This document shows positions 52,320 to 60,974 of a DNA stretch of 64,000 nt, in pieces. The notes beneath the pieces are model-generated. The model was not told the origin of the DNA. It saw only the letters and a program-made list of their open reading frames with translations, and ran no database searches. The number at the start of each line of letters is the position of its first letter. Positions within the stretch are counted from its first letter, which is position 1. The stretch covers positions 1 to 64,000 of the forward strand of contig NZ_JACJQY010000011.1 of assembly GCF_014696925.1 (NCBI RefSeq), given 5' to 3'. This stretch comes from Phormidium tenue FACHB-1050. GTDB taxonomy: Bacteria; Cyanobacteriota; Cyanobacteriia; Pseudanabaenales; Pseudanabaenaceae. The position numbers were made by a program, and so were the translations under genes.

Positions 52320-53414
52320 TTAAACCAAACAACCCATAAAACCTTCACGGAGCTTGTCGCTCTCTAAATGTCTGCCAATGAAGACCAATTGATTTTTGCG
52401 GAGTTCATTGTCTTTCCAAGGGCGATCGCGAGTTGCATCAAACTGCATATGCACACCTTGAAATACCAAACGCTCATCAGAACCAGAGAGATTAATAATT
52501 CCCTTAGAGCGAAAAATATCTTGACCTTGAGTTTTCAATAGCTCACTAATCCAAGCTTGGAATTTGTAAGGATTGACCACACCTGCTTCTAAAATGCTGA
52601 CCGAGCCAACTTCCTCATCATGGATATGGTGATGATGTTCGTGGTGTTCATGCTCATGATGAGCATGGTCATGGTCGTGGTGATCGTGAGCATGGTCATG
52701 GTCATGGTCGTGATTATGTTCTTCTTTGACTTGAGCCGCGAGAAATTCTGGATTCTTCTCAAGAATGCGATTGAGGTCAAAGCCACCGACATTGAGAACT
52801 TTATTGATGCTGTCCTCAATATTCTCAGTATTGGTTTGATTTAATTGGACTCGATCAACTCTGGCTAAGACATTGAGATGCTTGATTTTCGCTTCTAATT
52901 CCACTAATTCAGCTTCAGTCACCAAATCAGTCTTATTCAGCAAAATCACATCGGCGAATCCAATTTGTTCGAGAACTTCGCGATCGCCCCAATGTTGTTG
53001 GACATGCTTAGCATCAACCACCGTCACCACCGCATCCAGCTCAACTTGTTTATGGATATCTTCATCCATAAAGAAAGTTTGAATCACAGGACCAGGATCG
53101 GCTAATCCCGTGGTTTCGATCAAGAGATGATCGAATTTATTGCGACGGCGCATCAGATTGCCAATAATCCGAATCAGATCGCCACGTACAGTGCAGCAAA
53201 TGCAACCATTATTCATTTCAAAAATTTCTTCGTCAGCACCGATGACCAGTTGCTGATCGATGCCCACTTCGCCAAATTCATTGACAATCACGGCAACTTT
53301 TTTGCCATGCTCAGCTGTGAGGATGTGATTAAGTAATGTAGTTTTGCCTGCGCCGAGGAAGCCTGTAAGGACAGTAGCGGGGATTTGTGATGTTGCGATC
53401 ATAGCCGATGCCAA
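52320..53414 (-). CDS. CobW/COG0523 G3E-family GTPase, putative metal chaperone
   Basis: 364 residues. P-loop TVLTGFLGAGKTTLLNHILT, metal site MNNGCICCTVRGDLI (CxCC), LIETTGLADPGPVIQ, and the guanine motif LLNKTDLV. A His/Asp-rich stretch of about 45 residues (near 228-272) precedes the C-terminal CobW_C domain (GSVSILEAGVVNPYKFQAWI). COG0523 proteins deliver Zn or other metals using GTP; the His-rich loop supports metal binding. No cobalamin genes are nearby, so a zinc role is more likely than CobW proper. Start at 53414; an ATG four codons later is also possible. Confidence 0.92.
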   Translation of the reverse strand: MASAMIATSQIPATVLTGFLGAGKTTLLNHILTAEHGKKVAVIVNEFGEVGIDQQLVIGADEEIFEMNNGCICCTVRGDLIRIIGNLMRRRNKFDHLLIETTGLADPGPVIQTFFMDEDIHKQVELDAVVTVVDAKHVQQHWGDREVLEQIGFADVILLNKTDLVTEAELVELEAKIKHLNVLARVDRVQLNQTNTENIEDSINKVLNVGGFDLNRILEKNPEFLAAQVKEEHNHDHDHDHAHDHHDHDHAHHEHEHHEHHHHIHDEEVGSVSILEAGVVNPYKFQAWISELLKTQGQDIFRSKGIINLSGSDERLVFQGVHMQFDATRDRPWKDNELRKNQLVFIGRHLESDKLREGFMGCLV

Positions 53415-53482
53415 TTGCCTGTGATGCTAATTAATTAAAGATGTACTGACCAAATTATAGCGCTCTTAATTTGTCGAGGCTT

Positions 53483-53686
53483 CTAACCGCCGCCAACAAT
53501 GGTGACGATTTCTAAGCGATCGCTGTTTTGGATAATCGTGTTTTCCCAGAGTTGACGATGCAAAATCTCGCCGTTATATTCCACGGCAACTAGGCGAGGG
53601 TTCATTCCTAAATATTTCAGCAATTCGATCATCGTGAGATTTGGCTCACAGGTGCGATCGTCACCATTTACTTGCAACGTAATCAT
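53483..53686 (-). CDS. thiS: Sulfur carrier protein ThiS
   Basis: 67 residues with the beta-grasp fold: MITLQVNGDDRTCEPNLTM, LLKYLGMNPRLVAVEYNGEI, and the tail RLEIVTIVGGG. ThiS carries sulfur as a C-terminal thiocarboxylate for thiazole synthesis; the family ends in Gly-Gly, and here there are three glycines, so the exact carrier terminus is one residue longer than usual. In cyanobacteria thiS is often linked to thiE or thiO; here it is alone, on the same strand as the CobW-type gene's upstream side. Confidence 0.9.
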   Translation of the reverse strand: MITLQVNGDDRTCEPNLTMIELLKYLGMNPRLVAVEYNGEILHRQLWENTIIQNSDRLEIVTIVGGG

Positions 53687-53766
53687 AGATATTAAGTTTA
53701 AACTCTGATTTTCAATATTGACTTAGAGATCTTATACTGCTTACTAAAAATGATACCTGTGTGTCT

Positions 53767-56274
53767 ATGTCACAACCTACACCAGACAATACGTCAGACT
53801 TGCCTGTGATCGCCTCGCCTAATGTCGTCATAAATCCTGAAATAGGACTGAGTGAAGCTGAAGTCGCTGATCGAAAGCGGCGTGGTGATATCAATGTCGT
53901 GGTGATGCGTTCGAGTCGCACCTATAAAGACATTTTCCAAGAAAACGTTTTTACATTATTTAACGTTACCTTTGGCGTGGTCTTAGTCTTGATGATGGCG
54001 CTTGGACAAATTACCGATGCGTTCTTTTCAGGATTTTCAGTATTTATGAATATTCTTGTGGGTGTTGCACAGGAAATTCAAGCCAAGCTGACGCTAGATA
54101 AACTGGCTTTGTTGTCGGTGCAGAAGGTAAAAGTGCGGCGTGACGGTGAATCGAAAGAGGTTCCTGTGGGTGAGGTGGTACGTGATGATCTGATCGAACT
54201 GAATCCGGGCGATCGCGCTCCTGTGGATGGCGCAGTGTTGGTATCCCAAAATGTGGAAATGGATGAATCACTGCTTACAGGGGAATCCGATCCTGTTGCT
54301 AAACAAATTGATGACATTGTGCTGTCGGGTTCCTTCTGTTTAGCGGGAAGTTGCGTATTTCGTGCCGACAAAATTGGCAATGAAAGCTATGCAGTGAAGC
54401 TATCGCAGTCTTCGCGTGTGTATAAGCGAGTCTTTACACCTTTACAGAAAAAGATTGATGTTCTCGTCGAAATTTTTGTGCTAGTGCTGATTGTGGCGGC
54501 GTTCTTGCATGTCGCATCTAGTCTTAATTCGGGGCGGACGATGGTGGATACGATTCGCTATGCTTCGGTAATCATCAATAGCTTCGTGCCAGCAGGTTTA
54601 ATCCTATCGATTAGCGTAGCCTTTGCGATCGGTGCGGTGGAAATTAGTAAGCGGCGCACCTTGATTCAAAAGATCAATGCTGTTGATTCGATGAATAGTG
54701 TGCGGATTCTTTGTACTGATAAAACAGGAACGCTGACCCAAAATAAGCTTGTCGTTAAAGAGATTGTGCCTTTGGGTGATACCGATGAGGATTCACTCCG
54801 CGAGTTAATCGCTCTCTACACAAATCTAATGGGTTCTCAGAATAGCAGTGCCAAGGCGATGGCAACTTTTACGGATAAACCCAGATCTCCAGCCAAGTTT
54901 GTTAGCGAAGTTCCCTTTAGTTCTGGACGTAAATGGGGGGCGATCGCGATTGATATCGGCACAACAATCATGGTTGGTGCGCCCGAAATCTTATTTACCA
55001 ATCCTGAAATGCAGGAAAAAGCCAAGCAATACGGAAGACAGGGATTGCGGGCGATCGCTGTGGTTACTAGTGAAGATAGTTTTGATGTTTCTGAAAAAAA
55101 TCCCGCCTTGCCAACTAATCGACGCGATCGCGGATTGGTCTTACTCGAAGATAGTCTCCGTCCTGATGTAATCGAGACGATCGCCGAATTACAAAACAAA
55201 AATATTCGCCTCAAAGTAATTTCAGGCGATAGCGTCGAAACCGTCGCCTCAATCGCCCGTCAGGCAGGAATTGCGGTTCCCGATGATGCGGTGTTTACAC
55301 AAAAGACTTTAGAAGCGATGGATGCGCCCACCTTTAGTCGAGCCGCTGCTTCTGGCGCAGTCTTTGGCAGGATCACCCCCGACATGAAACGTCGCCTAAT
55401 TTCGTCAATGGTCAAGCGTGGCGGCTATGTGGGGATGGTTGGTGATGGGGTCAATGATGTGCCAGCCTTTAAGGAAGCGCAACTGGCGATCGCCATGAAT
55501 GATGGCGCACAGATCAGTAAAGATGTAGCGGATATCGTCTTACTGGATAACAATCTCTCAGCCCTACCACAAGCCTTTAGCGCAGGAGATGACATTAAAC
55601 AGAAGATTCTCTCTACGGCTCTACTCTATCTCACCAAAAATATTATGGTGATTTTGACGATTTCCTTTGCAGGATTTGTGCAACTTCCCTTTCCCGTGGA
55701 GCCGCGTCACATGACGGTTTTGACAATGGCTGTAGTGGGTTTTCCGACGATTTGGATTGCCTTTGGCTGGCTAAAAACTGTGAGACTTGAGAATTTCTTA
55801 CGCGATGTCTTGGGCTATAGCTGTATTGCTGGTATTTTTGGGGCGATCGCGATGACCATCGGCTATGTCTTTTCCTATTACATTAGCGGTTGGGCTTTGC
55901 TTAAAGTTCCCTATAGTTCAACTGTGATTAGCACCGAGGCTTTTGCGGATATTGCTAGAGGTCAAGCACAATGCGTGAGTACTTTTATTGGGATGCTTTT
56001 CTGTCTATTTGTATTTTGGAGTATTACTAATATATCGATATGGAAAGTGAATACTCTTCTCAAAAACTCTACAGCTGCGATTCTGGGGATTTTATCGGTT
56101 GGAATTTCAGTGATTTTGATGTTAGCTTTCCCAACATTTTTTCAAATAAAAGTCCCCGATCAGTTTGGTTGGTCGATGATTATCTTTTTGCCAACTGCTA
56201 GTTATTACACATTACGCATGATGCAGTCTAGCAAGTTGTTTCGTCATTTGCCGCGCTATCTCACTCAACCCTAA
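53767..56274 (+). CDS. P-type cation-transporting ATPase, CtpE-like
   Basis: About 835 residues; ATG at 53767 (MSQPTPDNTSD), with a GTG two codons earlier. P-type core: LNPGDRAPVDGAVLVS, LLTGESDPV, phosphorylated Asp in ILCTDKTGTLTQN, MVGDGVNDVPAFKEA. Ten membrane segments are visible. Helix M4 reads NSFVPAGLILSISVAFAIGA, in place of PEGL; this and the size resemble CtpE-type Ca2+/Mg2+ pumps rather than heavy-metal P1B ATPases (no CPx, no N-terminal metal domain). The ion is inferred. Single gene, followed by a small membrane protein. Confidence 0.9.
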   Translation: MSQPTPDNTSDLPVIASPNVVINPEIGLSEAEVADRKRRGDINVVVMRSSRTYKDIFQENVFTLFNVTFGVVLVLMMALGQITDAFFSGFSVFMNILVGVAQEIQAKLTLDKLALLSVQKVKVRRDGESKEVPVGEVVRDDLIELNPGDRAPVDGAVLVSQNVEMDESLLTGESDPVAKQIDDIVLSGSFCLAGSCVFRADKIGNESYAVKLSQSSRVYKRVFTPLQKKIDVLVEIFVLVLIVAAFLHVASSLNSGRTMVDTIRYASVIINSFVPAGLILSISVAFAIGAVEISKRRTLIQKINAVDSMNSVRILCTDKTGTLTQNKLVVKEIVPLGDTDEDSLRELIALYTNLMGSQNSSAKAMATFTDKPRSPAKFVSEVPFSSGRKWGAIAIDIGTTIMVGAPEILFTNPEMQEKAKQYGRQGLRAIAVVTSEDSFDVSEKNPALPTNRRDRGLVLLEDSLRPDVIETIAELQNKNIRLKVISGDSVETVASIARQAGIAVPDDAVFTQKTLEAMDAPTFSRAAASGAVFGRITPDMKRRLISSMVKRGGYVGMVGDGVNDVPAFKEAQLAIAMNDGAQISKDVADIVLLDNNLSALPQAFSAGDDIKQKILSTALLYLTKNIMVILTISFAGFVQLPFPVEPRHMTVLTMAVVGFPTIWIAFGWLKTVRLENFLRDVLGYSCIAGIFGAIAMTIGYVFSYYISGWALLKVPYSSTVISTEAFADIARGQAQCVSTFIGMLFCLFVFWSITNISIWKVNTLLKNSTAAILGILSVGISVILMLAFPTFFQIKVPDQFGWSMIIFLPTASYYTLRMMQSSKLFRHLPRYLTQP

Positions 56275-56324
56275 TCGAAAGATCGTCACTGCGCGATGTT
56301 CTTTCTTAATCTAAAATTCACACT

Positions 56325-56858
56325 ATGAGCATGATGAAATCTAGAACTGTCAAACGCCCGATCGCTATTACCATTCTCTCAACTATGATGATGGGGATGA
56401 GTATCGTCTTGGTTTGCGATCGCATTCTTAATTTTTATATCTATCGTTTATTAGATGGCAACGTTCCTTTAGTAGATAGTAATTCTATTAATTTACAATT
56501 AGTTTCAGATATTGCTTTTTTAGGATTTAGTATCGTGCCAATTCTATTGGCGATCGGGTTGTGGTATTTAAAATCTTGGGCAAGATTTCTAAGTTTGTGT
56601 TTCTTTAGTTCCATCATGTTTCCTGCGATCGCCGCTTCTCTTGATTGGATTTCACCACCATCTGCTGACAAGTTGCTAGAAATCCCTACGGTTTTTGATG
56701 ATGTTCTTAGTGTAGATGCCTCAATCCCAGCTTCGCGTCTGATTATTCTTAATCCATATATTGCTTTTGGCAGCGCGATCGCCCTTGCTATTCTGCTTAC
56801 CCCTGCGATCTCTAAAGCATTTCGCCCTCATCCTAGTTCTGCAAATTCAGAAGACTAA
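56325..56858 (+). CDS. Hypothetical membrane protein
   Basis: 177 residues with about four membrane segments: IAITILSTMMMGMSIVLVCD, LVSDIAFLGFSIVPILLAIG, RFLSLCFFSSIMFPAIAASL, and AFGSAIALAILLTPAISKAF. The motif LAIGLWYLKSWARFLSL is seen in small cyanobacterial membrane proteins. No functional residues. It is 50 bases after the P-type ATPase gene, so cotranscription and an accessory role are possible. Confidence 0.75.
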   Translation: MSMMKSRTVKRPIAITILSTMMMGMSIVLVCDRILNFYIYRLLDGNVPLVDSNSINLQLVSDIAFLGFSIVPILLAIGLWYLKSWARFLSLCFFSSIMFPAIAASLDWISPPSADKLLEIPTVFDDVLSVDASIPASRLIILNPYIAFGSAIALAILLTPAISKAFRPHPSSANSED

Positions 56859-56943
56859 AAGAAATTTACCTTTTACCTAATCTTTAAGGTCAGTTGAGAT
56901 TAAATTGGCGTATCAGTTCCTATTTTCTTCCTCAAAAATATGC

Positions 56944-57123
56944 TTACACTCTTGAAAGCTTGCCTGAGCATTGCTGCATAACCCGATGGGCTTCTTCAGT
57001 GCAGCAGCCACATTCTTTACCCAATCGCGTTAACTCCGATAGCATAGCGATCGAGCAAGCGCCTTTGCTCACAGCTTTTTGAATATCTTTCTCGGTTACG
57101 GCATTACAAATACAAATGTACAT
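56944..57123 (-). CDS. bfd: Bacterioferritin-associated ferredoxin
   Basis: 59 residues. MYICICNAVTEKDIQ at the start and LGKECGCCTEEAHRVM later give the four-cysteine pattern Cys-x-Cys ... Cys-x2-Cys of Bfd [2Fe-2S] proteins; length and spacing are normal. Bfd donates electrons to bacterioferritin so that stored ferric iron is released. It is divergent from the two bacterioferritin genes, and a Fur-box-like site lies 53 bases upstream of its start. That combination fits iron-starvation induction. Confidence 0.92.
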   Translation of the reverse strand: MYICICNAVTEKDIQKAVSKGACSIAMLSELTRLGKECGCCTEEAHRVMQQCSGKLSRV

Positions 57124-57175
57124 CTTTACTTTAATTCCTTTAAAAAAATATGTAATAAAAGTAATTGCATCTTAT

Positions 57176-57190
57176 TGCAAATTATTATCA
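57176..57190. promoter_or_regulatory. Putative Fur box in the bfd / bfrA divergent spacer
   Basis: TGCAAATTATTATCA matches the 7-1-7 Fur consensus TGATAATnATTATCA at 12 of 14 positions, including a perfect right half. It lies 53 bases before the bfd start and 271 before bfrA, so bfd is the more likely target. The remaining spacer (57124-57460) shows no gene. Confidence 0.5.
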
Positions 57191-57460
57191 ATATTGTCGC
57201 CTACACTCGATAAATCCGTCAAGTCAAAAATTTTAAATTTGGCATAATTATGCCTTTAAGCGAAAACGTCTATAACTTAAGGCTGACTACCAAATACATC
57301 GAAAAGACTATGCTGTAGAGTCTTTTCATGGATTGTCTCTAGACTGTATTCTTTAGCGTAAGTCCTATAAATGTTACACTCTGAAAATTCTGAACTTTAA
57401 ACTACTTAGTCAAGTATGATAAATAAGGTAATGCAACTGATTAAACTAGGGTAATCCTAT

Positions 57461-57925
57461 ATGCAAGGAAATCTAGACGTAAAACGTCAGTTAAACGAAG
57501 CTCTTAAAGCTCAATTAACAGCCATTAACCAATACTTTCTTCATGCCCGAATGTGCAAGAACTGGGGATTAAACCAGCTTAATGATCGGGAATATCGTTA
57601 TTCCATCAAGGCGATGAAGCAAGCCGATGAGCTAATTGAAAGAGTTCTTTTTCTAGAAGGATTACCCAATTTACAAAGTTTAGGTAGTCTTCGGATTGGA
57701 GAGAATATACCTGAATTACTAGGCAGTGACCTTACTCTATGTACTGAGATTTTGAATGGGTTGAAAGCGGCTGTCGTGACTTGTGAAACTCAGCAAGACT
57801 ATGTAAGTCGGGATCTGCTAGCCAAACTGATAGAAGATACTGAAGAGCAGATTGATTGGCTAGAGTCTCAAGTTTGGTTAATTGAAAACTCAGGCTTACC
57901 CAACTTCTTACAGTCGATGGTTTAG
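57461..57925 (+). CDS. bfrA: Bacterioferritin, heme-binding subunit type
   Basis: 154 residues, ferritin four-helix fold: LKAQLTAINQYFLHARMCKN, YSIKAMKQADELIERVLFLE, YVSRDLLAKLIEDTEEQIDW. By comparison with E. coli Bfr, heme ligand Met52 is present (KAMKQAD) but the ferroxidase ligands are lost: Glu18 is Gln, Glu51 is Ala, His54 is Gln, Glu94 is Cys, Glu127 is Thr, His130 is Gln. It therefore cannot oxidise iron alone. This is the cyanobacterial BfrA type, which pairs with a di-iron subunit. That partner follows 75 bases later. Confidence 0.9.
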   Translation: MQGNLDVKRQLNEALKAQLTAINQYFLHARMCKNWGLNQLNDREYRYSIKAMKQADELIERVLFLEGLPNLQSLGSLRIGENIPELLGSDLTLCTEILNGLKAAVVTCETQQDYVSRDLLAKLIEDTEEQIDWLESQVWLIENSGLPNFLQSMV

Positions 57926-58000
57926 TTTTTTGAGAATAGATAACAAATGTAATCTATTAGATCCGCTAGGTTCCTTTAAACAATATTAAGTGAGAAAATA

Positions 58001-58468
58001 ATGAAAGGCAGTGATAAGGTTTTACAGCAGTTGTCAAAGTTGTTGAGTGGTGAGTTGGCTGCTCGGGATCAATATTTCACACACTCACGCATGTATGCTG
58101 ATTGGGGATTGAATAAGTTGTATGAACGTATTAACCATGAAATGGCGGATGAAACCCAACATGCAACTTGGTTGATTGAGAGAATTCTATTTCTGGAAGG
58201 TACACCCGATCTGTCTCAGCAAGATGGGTTAAATATTGGCAAAACTGTTCCTGAAATGCTGAAGAATGATTTGGACTTTGAATATAAAGTAATTGTTGAT
58301 CTCAAAGAGGCGATCGCGGTTTGTGAGGTTGAGCAAGATTACCAAAGCCGCGATATTTTACTCAAAATACTTGTAGATACAGAGCAGGATCATGCTTATT
58401 GGTTGGAAAAACAGCTTAAGCTCATTGATCAGATTGGCTTACCTAACTATTTACAATCACAAGTTTAG
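58001..58468 (+). CDS. bfrB: Bacterioferritin, ferroxidase subunit type
   Basis: 155 residues: [40 protein letters not shown], and [20 protein letters not shown]. The ferroxidase ligands corresponding to E. coli Glu18, Glu51, His54, Glu94, Glu127 and His130 are all present, while the heme Met52 is Thr. It is the complement of the upstream subunit, so the two probably assemble into mixed 24-mers that bind heme and oxidise and store iron. Same division is known in Synechocystis. Followed by a long palindrome. Confidence 0.92.
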   Translation: MKGSDKVLQQLSKLLSGELAARDQYFTHSRMYADWGLNKLYERINHEMADETQHATWLIERILFLEGTPDLSQQDGLNIGKTVPEMLKNDLDFEYKVIVDLKEAIAVCEVEQDYQSRDILLKILVDTEQDHAYWLEKQLKLIDQIGLPNYLQSQV

Positions 58469-58478
58469 TACTTACTCC

Positions 58479-58706
58479 CTTATCCCTAATTAGTGGTGCG
58501 AAGCGCCGCACCACTAATTAGGGATAAGCTACAAAATTTTAAAAGCCAAAACAGTAAAAGCCTCGCTTCGCGAGGCTTTTACTGTTTTGGCTCCTAGAGA
58601 GGGTTCGCGCCGCCTCACACATCTCCTAACAAGAATGGCGATCGCCTAATACCAAAGCACAAAATGGCGTAGCCATTTTGTATTTTGGTATTAGGCGATC
58701 GCCATT
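58479..58706. repeat. Fused palindromes between bfrB and the glycosyltransferase gene
   Basis: 58479-58528: 22-bp perfect arms, centre aagcgc. 58545-58591: perfect 22-bp arms around ttc, second copy of the element at 8132. Then a fragment of the 8175 hairpin joined to a family A tail (CCGCCTCACAC, CTCCTAACAAGAATGGCGA). Then 58634-58706, arms of 35 bp (two mismatches, loop gta), a half family B whose right arm encodes the end of the glycosyltransferase. Confidence 0.8.
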
Positions 58707-59833
58707 TCAAAAGCTTGACAAACTGAAGGAATCGAAAACTTAGCTTGGGCTTGGATATAGGCTGTCTCGACTATTCTCTGAGTAGCTCCAAGATCGCTAA
58801 AAATTTCTTGCATAGCATCAGCGAGTAATTGCGGATCATTTGGTGGAATCAGTAAACCTGTGACTCCATTTTCGATAATTTCGCTAGTGCCACCGCCAAT
58901 GGTAGCGATCGCAGGACGTTTTGATAATTGAGCCTCCACAATGACTCTGCCAAAGGGTTCGGGAGCCGTCGAGCAATGGGCGATCGCATCGCAAGCTTTC
59001 ATTAAAGCGGGAATGTCTTGCCGAAATCCTAGCCAATGGACGCGACCTTTGAGGCTTTCCTGCGTTGCTATATTCTTGAGCTTTTCTGTATATTCGGCTT
59101 CTCCAAAGAGAGCTTCACCGACTAACAACACATGCACATCAGGGAGTTTACTAGCGGCTTCTAGCAAAATATGTTGTCCTTTCCAATAGGACAGACGGCT
59201 AAACATACCAATCAAAGGGCGATCGCAAGGAAGCCCTAGTTCTTCGCGCAAAGTTGCTTGATTATCATTAATTTGGTCAAATTTTTCACTATCAAATCCG
59301 TTATAAACCGTGCGTAGTAATTTGCGATTGCCTCCTGCGGCGAGAAAAGCTTCCCCTGTGGCTTGAGAGTTAACGATCACTCTGGTGGCAAACCAATTAG
59401 CTAATGTGACTGCGATCTTGCGATTTGTAGAGCTAAAAATATTTGCCGTCAAAATATCGTGCAAGTGCCACACGACGGGCGCACCACCAAATAATCGAGC
59501 GATCGCAGCTACCACAAATCCTTTTTGGTTATTGGCATGAATTAAATCAAAATCTTTGCTTTTTTTAGCAACTTGTTTCCCCAGTCTCCATAGATCCCCA
59601 ATAGATTTGAGTGAAGCCAATCCACTTGATACTTTCACCTCAGCAAGCGATCGCGATGCTTGCAAAACCTCAACCTTTACGCCTAAATCTTCGAGTCGAT
59701 TTTTTAAGATACCGTCAGTGAGCAATACTACTTGACTAGTCTCACGATAAGCATGGGCAAAGTCTAGTAAACAAAGCTCTCCCCCACCTAAGACTGCGGT
59801 ATAGCTCACAAACAAAATTTTTTTTATATTCAT
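58691..59833 (-). CDS. Glycosyltransferase family 4 protein
   Basis: 380 residues from the ATG at 59831-59833 (MNIKKILFVSYTAVLGGGEL). Two Rossmann domains of the GT-B fold: the N-terminal acceptor domain and the C-terminal donor domain with LIGMFSRLSYWKGQHILLEA, LVGEALFGEAEYTEKLKNIA, and the EX7E-like EPFGRVIVEAQLSKRPAIAT, GGGTSEIIENGVTGLLIPPN. It transfers a sugar from a nucleotide donor to a lipid or polysaccharide; the acceptor is unknown. Its stop codon comes from a dispersed repeat. The DUF928 gene overlaps no part of it. Confidence 0.9.
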   Translation of the reverse strand: MNIKKILFVSYTAVLGGGELCLLDFAHAYRETSQVVLLTDGILKNRLEDLGVKVEVLQASRSLAEVKVSSGLASLKSIGDLWRLGKQVAKKSKDFDLIHANNQKGFVVAAIARLFGGAPVVWHLHDILTANIFSSTNRKIAVTLANWFATRVIVNSQATGEAFLAAGGNRKLLRTVYNGFDSEKFDQINDNQATLREELGLPCDRPLIGMFSRLSYWKGQHILLEAASKLPDVHVLLVGEALFGEAEYTEKLKNIATQESLKGRVHWLGFRQDIPALMKACDAIAHCSTAPEPFGRVIVEAQLSKRPAIATIGGGTSEIIENGVTGLLIPPNDPQLLADAMQEIFSDLGATQRIVETAYIQAQAKFSIPSVCQAFEMAIA

Positions 59834-59884
59834 GTCTGGTAGTGTAATCAACTTTGAGTAATTCTTTGCGGTGAGGTCTGTAAT

Positions 59885-60883
59885 TTACTTGTCAGTAATT
59901 TGCTTGTTTTTGGTCACATCAGCATTTAAAAAACCAATAAAAGAATCAAAATCAAGGTTTTTATTAGTTACAAATCCTGATTTCAAAATTTCATTTCTGG
60001 CTGTTCTAGCTTTTAGATCTTCGGGTTTAAAGTTTAGCCAACGGGTATAGCCATCGATCGCCTCAAACCAATATCCTGCTTCAGCATAAATCTTGGCGCG
60101 ATCGCGAAGAGTCAATGCTCGATTCAAAGACTTTTGAATCGTGTCATTAGGTGGGGTATAAACAATCCAGCCGCTTGCCGTAACTTCCTTGGCACGTTTA
60201 TCCTTTACAGTGATTTGCCAACGATAGGTTTTAGATGGTTGCAAAGCAGCAGCGATCGGTAATTTGAAGCTAGATAAACCGCTAGACATTTTTAGATCAG
60301 TTTGAAAAATCGTAATCGATTTATCTCCCTCTGAGGTGGTGAGGCTAAACTTCCCTACAAAGGTATTTTTCGTGGTTACTTTAGACGGATTGTTTTCGAG
60401 ATTATCAATTTCTGATGCAGAAGCTTGAGCATTTTGATCGCGTAAATGCCAATAAAGCGTAGGTTGTGAAATCGCTGTCCTTGCCCCATCTTCAGGCGTA
60501 ATCAAGATCAGTAACGGTAGTTGCTGCGCTCTCAATAGTTGCTGTTGACTATCGATAGGGGCTGATGAAGCGCCACCTCTAAGCGTTGTGGGGGGAGTGA
60601 TAGGGACAGATCTATCAATGTCTAAGTCGCGATTGACAAGTCTTGTACCTCCACCTGTGCTTGCAGTTTTGGGTAGACCTAAGCCATAATTAGTGCCGCT
60701 AAATTGGGCTACTAGCCAAGTTTGCGCGATCGCATCTAATCGCAGTAAGTCGCTAGGTACTGCCACACTCGACAAAGAACAGATCAGGGTTGTAAAGATA
60801 CTACTGAGATAAGTACGAAAAGTTAGCTTGTTAGTTACAGCGGTCAAAGAATTTCTTTGAGGAACAGATACTTTACATCTCAT
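59885..60883 (-). CDS. DUF928-type exported protein
   Basis: 332 residues. N-terminal signal segment (TYLSSIFTTLICSLSSVAVP). Then a beta-rich domain: LLILITPEDGARTAISQPTL, SGLSSFKLPIAAALQPSKTY, RWQITVKDKRAKEVTASGWI, and a helical C-terminus resembling a TPR pair (RAKIYAEAGYWFEAIDGYTR, LKARTARNEILKS). This order is that of cyanobacterial DUF928 proteins. They are exported or membrane-associated and of unknown role. It is upstream of the glycosyltransferase on the same strand with a 51-base gap, so an envelope-related operon is possible. Confidence 0.8.
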   Translation of the reverse strand: MRCKVSVPQRNSLTAVTNKLTFRTYLSSIFTTLICSLSSVAVPSDLLRLDAIAQTWLVAQFSGTNYGLGLPKTASTGGGTRLVNRDLDIDRSVPITPPTTLRGGASSAPIDSQQQLLRAQQLPLLILITPEDGARTAISQPTLYWHLRDQNAQASASEIDNLENNPSKVTTKNTFVGKFSLTTSEGDKSITIFQTDLKMSSGLSSFKLPIAAALQPSKTYRWQITVKDKRAKEVTASGWIVYTPPNDTIQKSLNRALTLRDRAKIYAEAGYWFEAIDGYTRWLNFKPEDLKARTARNEILKSGFVTNKNLDFDSFIGFLNADVTKNKQITDK

Positions 60884-60974
60884 AAATTTCAGAGCTATGC
60901 GCGTAAAATGGCTAGTAAGTATTTGCTAAGTAATAGCAGTCATAGCATATGAGCATCACTTTATCTAAATCAAC

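Noticed and set aside
52620-52760. Tandem CAT/ATG-like short repeats
   Set aside because: They encode the His/Asp-rich metal-binding stretch of the CobW-type GTPase on the reverse strand and are explained by coding.
53483-53686. Reading the gene as MoaD rather than ThiS
   Set aside because: Length, the start MITLQVNG and RLEIVTIVGGG tail fit ThiS; MoaD is usually longer and lacks this pattern.
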